In this document: piece by piece, positions 1 to 9,854 of the stretch | How positions within the stretch are numbered: the stretch's first letter is position 1 | Layout of the letters: the number at the start of each line of letters is the position of its first letter | Assembly (NCBI RefSeq): GCF_039521365.1 | Contig: NZ_BAAACF010000001.1 | Coordinates: 1,550,001 to 1,614,000 of the forward strand | DNA length: 64,000 nt | Origin: Clostridium_AW malenominatum | GTDB lineage: Bacteria; Bacillota; Clostridia; Clostridiales; Clostridiaceae | Reading direction: 5' to 3' | Translations under genes and position numbers: made by a program | The notes under the pieces: model-generated | Databases searched by the model: none | What the model saw: only the letters and a program-made list of their open reading frames with translations | Told to the model about the DNA's origin: nothing

Positions 1-348
1 ATCTCCTGGCCTTAAATTCCCAAATAACGCCGTTCCTAGAGCATGAGTACCGCTAACAAAGTGAGGTCTCACCAATGCACTTTCGCAATTAAATACCCTA
101 GCATAAACTCTATCTAAAGAATCTCTTCCTATATCTCCATATCCATAACCAGTGGAGTTTGTAAAATGAGAATCACTTATTCTTTCCTCCTGCATTGCAT
201 TAAGAACTTTTAACTGATTAAACTCTCTAATTTCATGATACATTTTAAACTCGTCTTCCACATCTTTTAATGCTTTTTCATATAATTCTATAACATTTTC
301 ACCAATATTATAAAATTTTTTCAAACTTTCTTTTGTTAATTCAAACAT
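1..348 (-). CDS. methionine gamma-lyase / aluminium-resistance family PLP enzyme (partial)
   Basis: Only the first 116 residues are visible; the rest lies beyond the left edge. The protein starts MFELTKESLKKFYNIGENVI and contains GYGYGDIGRD, VYARVFNCESALVRPHFVSG and GTHALGTALFG. These match the N-terminal part of the Met_gamma_lyase (YnbB, 'aluminium resistance') family of fold-type I PLP enzymes, which run to a little over 400 residues. The ATG at 348 has a GGAGGG ribosome binding site 8 nt upstream. In Bacillus and clostridia this gene is a usual neighbour of hfq and miaA, which supports the call. The substrate is not established for most members of the family. The PLP lysine is not in view. 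Confidence 0.8.
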   Translation of the reverse strand, partial: MFELTKESLKKFYNIGENVIELYEKALKDVEDEFKMYHEIREFNQLKVLNAMQEERISDSHFTNSTGYGYGDIGRDSLDRVYARVFNCESALVRPHFVSGTHALGTALFGNLRPGD

Positions 349-397
349 TGTTAGAACCCTCCGATTATCATTAATTCCTTAAATATATTATCATATA

Positions 398-432
398 AAA
401 AAAGAATAGGCAAAATTTATTTGCCTATTCTT
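398..432 (-). terminator. intrinsic terminator of hfq
   Basis: A 12-bp stem (402-413 with 421-432) with a 7-nt loop overlaps the end of hfq. On the minus strand it is followed by a T-rich run. It should end the leftward mutS-mutL-miaA-hfq transcript before the PLP-enzyme gene. Confidence 0.8.
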
Positions 433-658
433 CCGTTGCGTTAAATAATATTGGCTTCATAGGAGTAATAGTTGAAACAGCATGCTTATAAATCAACATT
501 TGTTTACCATTGCAATCTAAAACAATAGTAAAAGAGTCAAATCCCCTAACCATTCCCTTTATTTGAAATCCATTAGTTAGATATATTGTAACTTCTGTTC
601 GATTTTTTCGTGCCCCATTTAAAAATATATCCTGTAGGTTATTAACCGCTTTACTCAT
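425..658 (-). CDS. hfq: RNA chaperone Hfq
   Basis: A 77-residue Sm-like protein that forms the hexameric ring used in sRNA-mRNA pairing. The Sm1 fold includes NLQDIFLN near residues 7-14, which would carry the proximal-face glutamine. The Sm2 signature YKHA lies at residues 57-60, followed by VSTITP. The C-terminal tail is short, as in Gram-positive Hfq. A GTG three codons upstream stays in frame but abuts the GGAGGG ribosome binding site. The ATG at 658 has normal spacing and gives the canonical MSKAVNNLQ start, so I chose it. The gene follows miaA by about 65 nt, as in many bacteria, and ends in a terminator. Confidence 0.95.
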   Translation of the reverse strand: MSKAVNNLQDIFLNGARKNRTEVTIYLTNGFQIKGMVRGFDSFTIVLDCNGKQMLIYKHAVSTITPMKPILFNATEE

Positions 659-722
659 ATGTATCACCCTCCATTAGATTTTATATTAATATTCTATAAA
701 AAACTATAAATTCCTCTAATAT

Positions 723-1652
723 TTATAATTTTCTATATATACTTATAATATGCTCTACTATTTCCTCATCACATTTAAAATCACCTTTGTCAATCCATAG
801 AGCCTTTTCTTGTCTTCTAAACCAGGTTAATTGACGTTTAGCATAGTTTCTGCTACCTTTTTTAATAAGATAAACCGCTTCTTCTAAGGATATCTTACCA
901 TTAAGATAATAGAGAATTTCTTTATAACCTATTCCCTGCATTGATTGCATGTCTTCAGTATATCCCATGTTTTTTAGGTTTTTCACTTCGTCTACAAGGC
1001 CTGATTCCATCATAATATCTACTCTGTTATCAATTCTTTTATAAAGCTTTTCTCTATCCATATTTAAAACAAAATATCGGTAGTTGTACCTACCTTCTCC
1101 CCTACCTTCTTCTGTTGAATACTCACTAATTGTTTTACCAGTTATATAATATACCTCTAAAGCTCTTATTACCCTTTTTAAGTTATTATGATGTATATTC
1201 TTATAGGAATAAGGATCAATATCTTTTAAAAGACTATGAATATGCTCCTTACCCTTTTCATCACATAATTTTTCAAGATAATCTCTATACTTTTGGTCAC
1301 TTATAGCTTCCGTAAAGTTATAATCGTAAATAATGGAATTAATATAAAGACCCGTACCTCCTGCTATTATAGGTAAGCTATCATTAGCATATATCTTTTG
1401 TATAACTTTTTCTGCCTCTTCCTTAAACTGAGAAACATTAAAACTCTCATGGGGTTCTACAATATCAATTAAGTGATGTTTAACCCCTTCCATTTCCTCT
1501 TCTTTAATTTTCGCCGAACCAATGTTCATATGTCTATAAATTTGCATGGAATCTGCAGAAATAATTTCACCTTTAAGCCTCTTAGCTAACTTTATAGATA
1601 TATTGGTCTTTCCTACAGCAGTAGGTCCAGTTAAAATCAATAAATCCTTCAC
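723..1652 (-). CDS. miaA: tRNA dimethylallyltransferase
   Basis: 309 residues, normal length. It transfers a dimethylallyl group to N6 of A37 in tRNAs that read UNN codons. The product is the substrate of MiaB, whose gene lies upstream in the same block. The P-loop GPTAVGKT is at residues 9-16, DSMQIYR near 35-41 follows as expected, and AGGTGLYI near 97-104 lies in the substrate channel. The start is GTG with AAGGAG 7 nt upstream. It is read after mutL with a 14-nt gap, so mutL, miaA and hfq are probably one transcript. Confidence 0.96.
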   Translation of the reverse strand: MKDLLILTGPTAVGKTNISIKLAKRLKGEIISADSMQIYRHMNIGSAKIKEEEMEGVKHHLIDIVEPHESFNVSQFKEEAEKVIQKIYANDSLPIIAGGTGLYINSIIYDYNFTEAISDQKYRDYLEKLCDEKGKEHIHSLLKDIDPYSYKNIHHNNLKRVIRALEVYYITGKTISEYSTEEGRGEGRYNYRYFVLNMDREKLYKRIDNRVDIMMESGLVDEVKNLKNMGYTEDMQSMQGIGYKEILYYLNGKISLEEAVYLIKKGSRNYAKRQLTWFRRQEKALWIDKGDFKCDEEIVEHIISIYRKL

Positions 1653-1666
1653 CCTATCACTCCTTA

Positions 1667-3478
1667 CTACTGTATCCTTTTAAATCTTCTTTCTAATTCA
1701 TTTACCGTTATTTTAATAATAGTTGGTCTACCATGGGGACATGTAAAAGGTTCGTCGATGTATCTTAATTCCTCTAATAGATGATCCATTTCCTGTAGAG
1801 ATAATCTATCATTAGCCTTTACAGCAGCTCTACAAGCTAATCTGGCTATAGAATTATACTTAATCTCTACCCCTTCACCACTCCCTAAGTTTCTTATATT
1901 ATCGAGTATATCCATAAATAAAGTATTTATTTCAGGCTTTCCTAATATTAAAGGAACTTCCTTTATATTTATAGTATTATCTCCAAAAATTTCAATACTA
2001 AAACCAGTTTTATGGAATATTTCTTTATTTTCTTCGTATATAGAAAAATCCTCAGAGGATAATTCTAAAACCGCTGGTGCTAATAATAGTTGTGATATAA
2101 CTTCACCATTTAAAATATTATTTCTATATTTCTCAAAAAGTATTTTTTCATGAGCAGCATGCTGATCTATTACATATAGTTCATTAAAACTTTCAGCTAA
2201 AATATATGTGGCATTAAACTGTCCAATTATTCTAAGGCTATTAAATTTAGCATCTCTTTGCTTCTGCTCACGAAGCACTTCCTTTGGCTCCTCTTTCTCT
2301 TTATATTCCCCTTGCTTACCCTTTATTTCAAATTTTTCTCGTATAAATACTTCTTTTTTAACATCTTCTCTTACAGTATTTACAGTGGTAAAATCTATAG
2401 GCAATTGAATTTTTTCAACAAACGCTGGTGTTTCGTACTTAGGATATTCATAACTGTCCTCTTCAACTTCTATATTAAAGGAGCTTTTCAGACTCTCTTT
2501 TAATGCTGTATGCACTGTTTTAAAAACCGAAGAAAATATTTCTCTTTCATCTTTAAACTTCACCTCTGTTTTAGTAGGATGTACATTGACATCTACAAAC
2601 TCAGAATAAATATCTAAAAACAATATAAAAAAAGGAAATTTATTTATAGTTAAAAAAGATTTAAAGGCATTTTCTACTGCAGTTGTAATTAGCTTGCTTT
2701 TAATATATCTTTTATTCACAAATATACTTTGGTTATTTCTACTTCCCCTACTTATACTTTCATTTCCTATATATCCATAAACAGATAGGATATCTCCATG
2801 ATGTTCAAAATAGGTAATATTCGCTCCAATTTCCTTCCCATATATAGCTCTTATAACACTCTCCATGTTATCATCGCCATAGGTATTTACAACTATTTTA
2901 TTATTGTTAAATAGCTTAAATGAAATATGAGGATTATCTAAGGCCAATCTTTGAACAATATCCGATATTAAAGCCCCTTCTCTAGATACACTTTTCATGA
3001 ATTTTAGTCTAGCAGGTACATTATAAAACAAATTTTCTACTTTAATGGTAGTTCCTACATTCATTCCAATCTCTTTGTTATATAATACTCTTCCACCTTC
3101 TAAGTATATTTCTTTCCCATAGGGAAAATCCTGAACCCTACTCTTTAATGATATTTTTGACACAGAGCCAATGCTGGCTAAGGCTTCTCCTCTAAATCCC
3201 ATAGTTTTTATATTGAATATATCTTCTATAGCAGAAATTTTACTTGTAGCATGAGCAAAAAAAGCCTTTTCAATATCTTCAGGATAAATACCATGGCCAT
3301 CATCTGTTATTCTTATGGTCTTTAATCCACCCTCTTCAATTTCTATGGTTATGTTTTTAGAATTTGCATCAATGCTATTTTCTACTAACTCTTTAACTAC
3401 AGAAAAGGGTCTTTCTACAACTTCACCTGCTGCAATCTTATTAAATGTATCCTGATCTAAAACATTTATTCTCTTCAA
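1667..3478 (-). CDS. mutL: DNA mismatch repair protein MutL
   Basis: 603 residues. The N-terminal GHKL ATPase is complete: KELVENSIDA carries the catalytic Glu and Mg-binding Asn, DDGHGI is the next motif, and GFRGEALASI follows. The C-terminal dimerisation domain carries the endonuclease motif DQHAAHEKILFE, plus ACRAAVKAND and the late CPHGRPT motif. This is therefore a nicking MutL of the kind found in bacteria without MutH. A low-complexity Lys/Glu-rich linker near residues 385-405 joins the halves. The start is TTG, with GGGAG just upstream. The gene lies 14 nt after mutS, so the mismatch recognition and nicking proteins are made together. Confidence 0.96.
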   Translation of the reverse strand: MKRINVLDQDTFNKIAAGEVVERPFSVVKELVENSIDANSKNITIEIEEGGLKTIRITDDGHGIYPEDIEKAFFAHATSKISAIEDIFNIKTMGFRGEALASIGSVSKISLKSRVQDFPYGKEIYLEGGRVLYNKEIGMNVGTTIKVENLFYNVPARLKFMKSVSREGALISDIVQRLALDNPHISFKLFNNNKIVVNTYGDDNMESVIRAIYGKEIGANITYFEHHGDILSVYGYIGNESISRGSRNNQSIFVNKRYIKSKLITTAVENAFKSFLTINKFPFFILFLDIYSEFVDVNVHPTKTEVKFKDEREIFSSVFKTVHTALKESLKSSFNIEVEEDSYEYPKYETPAFVEKIQLPIDFTTVNTVREDVKKEVFIREKFEIKGKQGEYKEKEEPKEVLREQKQRDAKFNSLRIIGQFNATYILAESFNELYVIDQHAAHEKILFEKYRNNILNGEVISQLLLAPAVLELSSEDFSIYEENKEIFHKTGFSIEIFGDNTINIKEVPLILGKPEINTLFMDILDNIRNLGSGEGVEIKYNSIARLACRAAVKANDRLSLQEMDHLLEELRYIDEPFTCPHGRPTIIKITVNELERRFKRIQ

Positions 3479-3492
3479 AGTACTCCCACCTT

Positions 3493-6096
3493 TTAAATGG
3501 ATTTAGCCTTTTTTATTAATTCATAGAGCTTATTAAAAGCATCTATCGGAGTCGTATTAATTATATCTATAGAAGATAATTCCCTTATAATATTATCCTT
3601 TTGTATATGAGTAAAATCTAGCTGCATACTATCTAAAGCTACTTCTTCCTTAACGATATTAACATTGTTTATACTTTCTATATCTAAATCTATGCTCTTT
3701 TCTTTTTCAATTTCCTTAAGTATATCTTTGGCCCTAAGAATTACTTCTTCAGGTAATCCTGCTAATTTGGCTACCTCAATTCCATAAGATTGGTCCGCTC
3801 CGCCCCTTACTATTTTTCTTAAAAACACAATTTCCTTTCCAATTTCTTTAACGGATACAGAGTAGTTTTTAACTCCTGGTACCTTATCTTCTAGTTGTGT
3901 TAATTCATGATAATGAGTTGCGAAAAGAGTTTTACATTTTAAACTTGAGGTATTGCAAATATACTCTATAACGGCCCAGGCTATGCTAAGACCGTCAAAG
4001 GTACTTGTACCTCTGCCTACTTCATCCAATAGTATCAAGCTTTTATTTGTAGCATTATTTAATATGTTTGAAACCTCCCACATCTCCACCATAAAGGTAC
4101 TTTTGCCAGAGGCTAAATCATCGGATGCTCCTATTCGTGTAAATATCTTATCGCAAATTGACACTTTTGCTTCCTTAGCAGGAACAAAGCTACCTAGTTG
4201 GGCCATAATAGTGATTAACGCTACTTGCCTCATATAAGTGGATTTACCTGCCATATTAGGTCCAGTTATTAAAATCAAGGCTTCTTCTTTTCCATCTATA
4301 TAGCTATCATTTGAAACAAAAGTTCCTATAGGAATCATTTTTTCAATAACAGGATGTCTTCCCTCAACAATTTTTATTTCACCTTGCTCACTTATGATTG
4401 GCTTACAGTAGTTATTTTCTAAAGCAACAGTAGCTAAAGAGCTTAGGCTATCTACTATGGCTATTATATGAGCAGTTTTTTTCATTCTTTCAATTTCTTT
4501 TTCTATAGTTTCTCGTATAGTTACAAATATACTATATTCTAATGCAGTTAGCTTATCTTCTGCATTCAATATTTTCTCTTCCATTTCCTTTAGTTCCGGA
4601 GTAATATATCTTTCACAATTTGCAAGGGTTTGCTTTCTTATATATCTCCCTTCTGGTACTGAGGGGAGATTTGATTTTGTAATCTCAATATAATATCCAA
4701 AAACTTTATTATAACCTACTTTTAAGGATTTAATTCCTGTGATTTCTCTTTCCTTATTTTCTAATTGAGCAATCCACTCTTTTCCATGGGCTTTTGCCAT
4801 TCTCAATTCAGTAATTTCTGCATCGTATCCATCTTTAATAATATTTCCTTCTTTTACAGATATGGAAGGATTATCAGCAATAGATCTTTGAAGTAAATTA
4901 TATATATCCTTTAGCTCATCTAAGTCATTATACATATTTTTAAAATAACTACTATTGAAGCTTGATAAAAGATGCTTTAAGCCAGGAATTTTTTCTAAGG
5001 AATTCTTCAATGATATAAGTTCCTTGGCATTTACATTTTTAGAAGATATTTTTCCTACAATTCTTTCTATATCATATATATTTTTTAAAGATAGCTTTAC
5101 ATCTTCATGAAGAGATATAGATGTTATTAATTCCTCTACAGCATTTAATCTTTCCTTAATTTTACTTTTATTTATCAGCGGCTGCTCAAGCCATTTTCTA
5201 ATTTGCCTTCCTCCCATAGAGGTACTGGTTTTATCTAATATCCAAAGCAGAGATCCCTTTTTAGTTTTATCTCTTAATGTTTCTGTTAGCTCAAGATTTC
5301 TCTTTGAGTTTATATCGATAGATAAGAAATCCACTATGTTATAATAACTAAATTTATTAATATTAGACAAAGAGGTTTTTTGAGTTTCAAATATGTATTT
5401 TAACAAACCATTTCCAGATTTTATTAAAGAACTATTAAAGCCTTCCTTATTAAACTCTAAAAATTGAGTTTCTAGTAAATTTTCATCATGGAAATAATCC
5501 TCAGGAACGTAGGTGAATACTATATTAAATCTATTTTTAATGCTATTAACTATCTCTTCATCTACATTGTTACATATTAACACTTCACTAGGATTGTACT
5601 TAGAGATTTCATCTATTATAATATTTTCACTAAATTTATGGTCTGTACCATAAAACTCCCCTGTAGAAATATCACAAAAACAAATCCCTACCCCTTTCTC
5701 ATCTATATAAAAGCTCATTATATAATTATTTTTATTATCTTCTATGAAACTAGAGTCTGTATATGTTCCAGGTGTAATAATTTTAACAACATCTCTTTTT
5801 ACAATACCTTTTGCCACAGAAGGGTCTTCTAACTGTTCACATATAGCTATTTTATATCCCTTACTTACTAATCTACTTACGTATGATTCTGAGGCATGGT
5901 AAGGTATTCCACACATAGGTGCTTTTTCTTCAAGACCACAATCCCTAGCGGTTAAAACTAATTCAAGTTCCCTTGAAGCGGTTTTAGCATCCTCAAAAAA
6001 CATTTCATAGAAATCTCCCAATCTAAAGAATAATATACTATCCTTACATTTATCTTTAATTTCTAAGTACTGCTGCATCATTGGAGTTAAAGCCAA
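3493..6096 (-). CDS. mutS: DNA mismatch repair protein MutS
   Basis: About 867 residues, full length. Mismatch recognition: the N-terminal domain has FFRLGDFYEMF, which contains the Phe-x-Glu wedge. ATPase: GPNMAGKST P-loop, DEVGRGTST Walker B region and ATHYHEL. An ATG three codons upstream (6105) directly abuts the AAAGGAGG ribosome binding site. The TTG at 6096 has 9-nt spacing and gives the usual MALTPMMQQY start, so I prefer it. It leads the mutS-mutL-miaA-hfq run and is separated from miaB upstream by a hairpin terminator. Confidence 0.96.
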   Translation of the reverse strand: MALTPMMQQYLEIKDKCKDSILFFRLGDFYEMFFEDAKTASRELELVLTARDCGLEEKAPMCGIPYHASESYVSRLVSKGYKIAICEQLEDPSVAKGIVKRDVVKIITPGTYTDSSFIEDNKNNYIMSFYIDEKGVGICFCDISTGEFYGTDHKFSENIIIDEISKYNPSEVLICNNVDEEIVNSIKNRFNIVFTYVPEDYFHDENLLETQFLEFNKEGFNSSLIKSGNGLLKYIFETQKTSLSNINKFSYYNIVDFLSIDINSKRNLELTETLRDKTKKGSLLWILDKTSTSMGGRQIRKWLEQPLINKSKIKERLNAVEELITSISLHEDVKLSLKNIYDIERIVGKISSKNVNAKELISLKNSLEKIPGLKHLLSSFNSSYFKNMYNDLDELKDIYNLLQRSIADNPSISVKEGNIIKDGYDAEITELRMAKAHGKEWIAQLENKEREITGIKSLKVGYNKVFGYYIEITKSNLPSVPEGRYIRKQTLANCERYITPELKEMEEKILNAEDKLTALEYSIFVTIRETIEKEIERMKKTAHIIAIVDSLSSLATVALENNYCKPIISEQGEIKIVEGRHPVIEKMIPIGTFVSNDSYIDGKEEALILITGPNMAGKSTYMRQVALITIMAQLGSFVPAKEAKVSICDKIFTRIGASDDLASGKSTFMVEMWEVSNILNNATNKSLILLDEVGRGTSTFDGLSIAWAVIEYICNTSSLKCKTLFATHYHELTQLEDKVPGVKNYSVSVKEIGKEIVFLRKIVRGGADQSYGIEVAKLAGLPEEVILRAKDILKEIEKEKSIDLDIESINNVNIVKEEVALDSMQLDFTHIQKDNIIRELSSIDIINTTPIDAFNKLYELIKKAKSI

Positions 6097-6122
6097 ATTT
6101 TCCATCCTCCTTTAATATTTAT

Positions 6123-6149
6123 AAAAAAAGCTCTATATAGAGCTTTTTT
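6123..6149. terminator. intrinsic terminator between miaB and mutS
   Basis: A palindrome with a GCTC/GAGC core, flanked by A-runs and T-runs that make it read both ways. It overlaps the miaB stop codon. It probably ends the miaB transcript, so mutS would need its own promoter or read-through. Confidence 0.8.
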
Positions 6150-7476
6150 ATATTTCTTCTCCTGTTAATGAGAAAGAGTTAGATTTTACTATTCTTACAT
6201 TAATTAATTTACCTACATTGCTCTTATCGCCATAAAAGTTAACCAACTTGCCAGTTCTAGTTCTTCCCATAAGTCTATCATCGCTAGTTTTGCTTTCACC
6301 TTCCACAAGAACTTCAACAACTTTCCCTTCATATTCTTTGTTATTCTTTTCAAAGGTTTTATTTACGGCTTCAATTAATCTATTAAATCTATTATGTTTT
6401 ACATCCTCAGGAATTTGCTCATCCATTTTATCTGCAGGTGTACCCTGTCTATTAGAATAAATAAATGTGAATGCAGTATCATATTCCACTTCTTTAACTA
6501 AGGATAAAGTTTCTTCAAAATCCTCTTCTGTTTCTCCTGGGAATCCAACTATTATATCTGTTGATAAACCTACTCCAGGTATTTTTTCCTTGATTTTTTT
6601 TACTAAATTTAAGTAATCTTCTCTAGTGTAAAATCTGTTCATCTTCTTAAGAATTCTTGATGAACCTGATTGAACAGGAAGATGAATCTGTTCACATAGC
6701 TTATCACACTCACTTATAGCATCTATGACATCTTCTGTTAAATCCTTAGGATGTGATGTCATAAATCTAACTCTTTCTAATCCATCTATGTTATTTAGTC
6801 TTCTTAATAAATTGCTAAAACTTAATGCAGGAACTAAGTCCTTTCCATAGGAATTTACGTTTTGTCCTAGTAAAGTAATTTCCTTATAACCTAACTTAAC
6901 TAAACCTTGAATTTCCGCTTCAATATCCTCAGGGTTTCTACTACGCTCTCTTCCCCTTACATAAGGTACAATACAATAAGTACAGAAGTTATTACATCCA
7001 TACATAATTGTAACAAAAGCCTTCACATCGCTTTTTCTATCAATTGGAAGCCCTTCTACAATTCCTTCTTCTTTATTCCATATTTCAATTATAGATTTAC
7101 CCTCTTGCTTTGTTCTATTTAAATACTCAGGGAATTTATGAGAATTGTGAGTACCAAATATTATATCTACAAAAGGATATTTCTTTATTATAGCTTGAGC
7201 CATTCCTTCCTGTTGCATCATACATCCGCATACTGCAATTATTAAGTCTGGATTGGTTTTTTTAAGTTTTTTAAGTGCCCCTAAATTTCCATAAACCTTT
7301 AACTCAGCATTTTCTCTAACACAGCAAGTATTAAATATTATAATATCAGCCTTTTCTCTTTCCTCAGTATTTGAATAACCTGAGTTTCTTAACATGCCAG
7401 ATAATTTTTCTGAATCCTCTTCATTCATCTGACAACCCCATGTCTCTATATAAAATAACTTGTTTTCATTTTCCAT
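6148..7476 (-). CDS. miaB: tRNA-2-methylthio-N6-dimethylallyladenosine synthase
   Basis: 442 residues. It adds the 2-methylthio group to i6A37 made by MiaA. The N-terminal methylthiotransferase domain supplies cysteines for the auxiliary cluster (WGCQMN, NTCCVRE, AVCGCM). The radical SAM motif is CNNFCTYC, followed by YVRGRERSR, and a C-terminal TRAM domain runs to the end. The frame stays open 11 codons further (7509), but the ATG at 7476 has GAGGTG 6 nt upstream and gives MENENKLFYIETWGCQMN, so I chose it. Confidence 0.96.
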   Translation of the reverse strand: MENENKLFYIETWGCQMNEEDSEKLSGMLRNSGYSNTEEREKADIIIFNTCCVRENAELKVYGNLGALKKLKKTNPDLIIAVCGCMMQQEGMAQAIIKKYPFVDIIFGTHNSHKFPEYLNRTKQEGKSIIEIWNKEEGIVEGLPIDRKSDVKAFVTIMYGCNNFCTYCIVPYVRGRERSRNPEDIEAEIQGLVKLGYKEITLLGQNVNSYGKDLVPALSFSNLLRRLNNIDGLERVRFMTSHPKDLTEDVIDAISECDKLCEQIHLPVQSGSSRILKKMNRFYTREDYLNLVKKIKEKIPGVGLSTDIIVGFPGETEEDFEETLSLVKEVEYDTAFTFIYSNRQGTPADKMDEQIPEDVKHNRFNRLIEAVNKTFEKNNKEYEGKVVEVLVEGESKTSDDRLMGRTRTGKLVNFYGDKSNVGKLINVRIVKSNSFSLTGEEI

Positions 7477-7686
7477 GTTGTTCACCTCATAATTATTATA
7501 GTTTAACATTCAACATTATACTATATTATATAGGATAATTGTATATATTTCATTTAATTTTACCATTATAATATTGATATAAACCACATCTTATAAATTT
7601 TTACATCTAAGTGGTTCTTCCAATCTTTATAATAAAATATTAAAATATTATAAAGTGAAGTATTATAGTTATGGGAGTTGAGTTAT

Positions 7687-8883
7687 ATGAACATATCAAA
7701 AAGAATAGATAATATGACTTTTTCTGAAATTCGTAAGTTTATTCCTTACTCAGATGAAGCAAAAGAAAGAGGTATAGAAGTATACCATTTAAATATAGGC
7801 CAACCTGATATAAAAACACCTGAAGAATTCTTTGAAGCTATTAAGAGCTTTGAGGGAAAAACTTTAAAATATGAAAATTCTCACGGAATAAAAGAATTAA
7901 TAAATAGTTTTATAAAGTACTATAAATCCATAAATATAAATTTAGATAAAGATGATATTTTAATTACTAATGGAGCTAGCGAAGGTATACTATTTGCTTT
8001 GCTTACTCTATGCGATTTTGGAGACGAAATAATAGTACCTGAACCATATTATACAAACTATAATAATATGGCAAAAATGGCGGGAGTTAAGATTAATTCT
8101 TTTAGAACATATAGGGAAGATGGGTTCCACATTAAAAGTAAAGATGAAATACTTAGAAATATAAGTCCTAATACAAAAGCAATGCTTATATGCAATCCTG
8201 GCAACCCTACTGGAGTTGTATATACTAGAGAAGAAGTTAGGCTTTTATGTGATATTGCTGTAGAAAAGGATTTATTTATTATAGTTGATGAGGTTTACAG
8301 AGAATTTGTATATGGCGAAGAAAAGTTCACTTCCTTTATGTATATGGAAGATGTGCAGGATAGAATAGTTTTAGTGGATAGTATATCTAAAAGATATAGT
8401 GCCTGCGGAGCAAGAATAGGTATGTTGGTATGCAAAAATAAACTTGTATCAAGCGAATTTATGAAACTATCCCAGACTAGATTAAGCGTTTCTAGCCTTG
8501 ATCAAATTGGAGCGGCTAAATTAATCGATGTTACGCCACAGTATTTATCAGATGTTAATAAAGAGTATGAAAAGAGAAGAGATGTTTTATATGAAGGACT
8601 TATTAGCATACCTGGTGTAAGCTGCGAAAAACCTTCTGGAGCCTTTTATATAATAGCAAAGCTTCCTTTAAAAGATACAAATCATTTTACAAAATGGTTA
8701 CTTACGGATTTTAACCTTAGTAACAAAACAGTAATGATTACTCCTGCTGCTGGATTTTATTCTACTGAAGGCTTAGGGTTAGATGAGGTTAGACTCTCTT
8801 ATTGCATTAATTGTGAGGACTTAAAAGCTTCCATAGAAATATTAAGACATGGAATTATAGAATATAAAAAACACTTCAAATAA
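7687..8883 (+). CDS. class I/II pyridoxal-phosphate aminotransferase
   Basis: 398 residues, typical of the aspartate aminotransferase fold-type I family. The N-terminal YHLNIGQPDIKTP is the usual substrate-arm motif. ITNGASEGI precedes the cofactor site, CNPGNPTGVVY and IVDEVYREF are the PLP-contacting loops, and DSISKRYSACGARIG carries the probable Schiff-base lysine. The substrate (aspartate, another amino acid, or MalY-like) cannot be read from the sequence. The ATG at 7687 has GGGAG 9 nt upstream; an earlier TTG at 7678 overlaps that site. It is a single gene, divergent from miaB, with its own terminator. Confidence 0.85.
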   Translation: MNISKRIDNMTFSEIRKFIPYSDEAKERGIEVYHLNIGQPDIKTPEEFFEAIKSFEGKTLKYENSHGIKELINSFIKYYKSININLDKDDILITNGASEGILFALLTLCDFGDEIIVPEPYYTNYNNMAKMAGVKINSFRTYREDGFHIKSKDEILRNISPNTKAMLICNPGNPTGVVYTREEVRLLCDIAVEKDLFIIVDEVYREFVYGEEKFTSFMYMEDVQDRIVLVDSISKRYSACGARIGMLVCKNKLVSSEFMKLSQTRLSVSSLDQIGAAKLIDVTPQYLSDVNKEYEKRRDVLYEGLISIPGVSCEKPSGAFYIIAKLPLKDTNHFTKWLLTDFNLSNKTVMITPAAGFYSTEGLGLDEVRLSYCINCEDLKASIEILRHGIIEYKKHFK

Positions 8884-8888
8884 GTAGC

Positions 8889-8926
8889 AAAAGATAGACA
8901 TACGTTTTAATGTCTATCTTTTTTTA
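8889..8926. terminator. bidirectional intrinsic terminator
   Basis: A stem of about 12 bp (8890-8901 with 8910-8921) with T-runs on either side lies between the convergent aminotransferase and GNAT genes. Confidence 0.85.
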
Positions 8927-9790
8927 TATTACTATTTCCATTTTATAATCTTCTTCTAATACCTTAAATCCACATTTTTTATACAAATTCAAGGCACTAT
9001 CATTGTTCCAGTCAACTTTTATTCTAACTTTATTAAAATTAAACTCTCTAGCTATATTTAAGAGATATTTAATTAACACTTCCCCATAACCATTGTTTCT
9101 GTACTTTTTTAATATTCCTACATTAACAATTAGTGGAATAGAATTGTCAATAATTATTTGACCATATCCTATATATTTATCTTGAATCTTTATAAATACC
9201 GTTCCCTTAGGAAAATAATAATCTTGACATTGATCAAATATAATATCTTTTACAGTAAGAGGTTTTCTTGTTTCATTTTTAAACACTTCATTTTGAATAA
9301 AACATCTTATTTCTTCGTCTTTCCCACGCTGAAAGGTTTTAAATTCTATGTGTCTAGGTGTCACAAAAACTTCTTCATTGCTTAAGGCACATTCCATTTG
9401 AAAAGTTCCAAGTTTCTTCTTAAATCCTATACTTTCTAATAATTTAATGTTATAACCATTATTTTTACACATAAAACAAGCTTTATTTTTATATTTGAAA
9501 ACAGAAATTAATTTCAAAAGATTTTCCTCATTACATTCACTCTTTACAATGTTTAATGAGTTAATATGATAGTGGTTTCCCCCATCTTCGCTTCTCCATA
9601 AATAACCAATGCATTTATTATTTTTTTTTAGTATATATACATTTTTTCTTAACAACATTTTTCCAAGTAAGCCTTTAGTATAGTAAACTTGAAAAAAGTC
9701 TTCGTTATGAATATTAAACTCATACCTATTAGTATTAAGCTCCTTAATACTGTTTAAAGAATTTTTCGTCAAAAGCTCACACACATACAT
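8924..9790 (-). CDS. GNAT-family N-acetyltransferase, two GNAT-like halves
   Basis: 288 residues. The C-terminal half has a clear GNAT acetyl-CoA motif, VGILKKYRNNGYGEVLI (R/Q-x-x-G-x-G/A type), followed by the typical WNNDSALNLYKKCGFKV ending. The N-terminal half is a weaker copy: a GYLWRSEDGG strand and LLESIGFKKK, which resembles the GNAT C-terminal turn. The overall architecture is that of tandem GNAT proteins. The substrate is unknown. The second ATG, at 9790, is better spaced from GAGG than the first at 9796. Confidence 0.75.
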   Translation of the reverse strand: MYVCELLTKNSLNSIKELNTNRYEFNIHNEDFFQVYYTKGLLGKMLLRKNVYILKKNNKCIGYLWRSEDGGNHYHINSLNIVKSECNEENLLKLISVFKYKNKACFMCKNNGYNIKLLESIGFKKKLGTFQMECALSNEEVFVTPRHIEFKTFQRGKDEEIRCFIQNEVFKNETRKPLTVKDIIFDQCQDYYFPKGTVFIKIQDKYIGYGQIIIDNSIPLIVNVGILKKYRNNGYGEVLIKYLLNIAREFNFNKVRIKVDWNNDSALNLYKKCGFKVLEEDYKMEIVI

Positions 9791-9854
9791 ATTCATTCCT
9801 CAACTTATATTTGTTAATATCTACTAGTATAATTCTTAATAAACTTATAGTCAA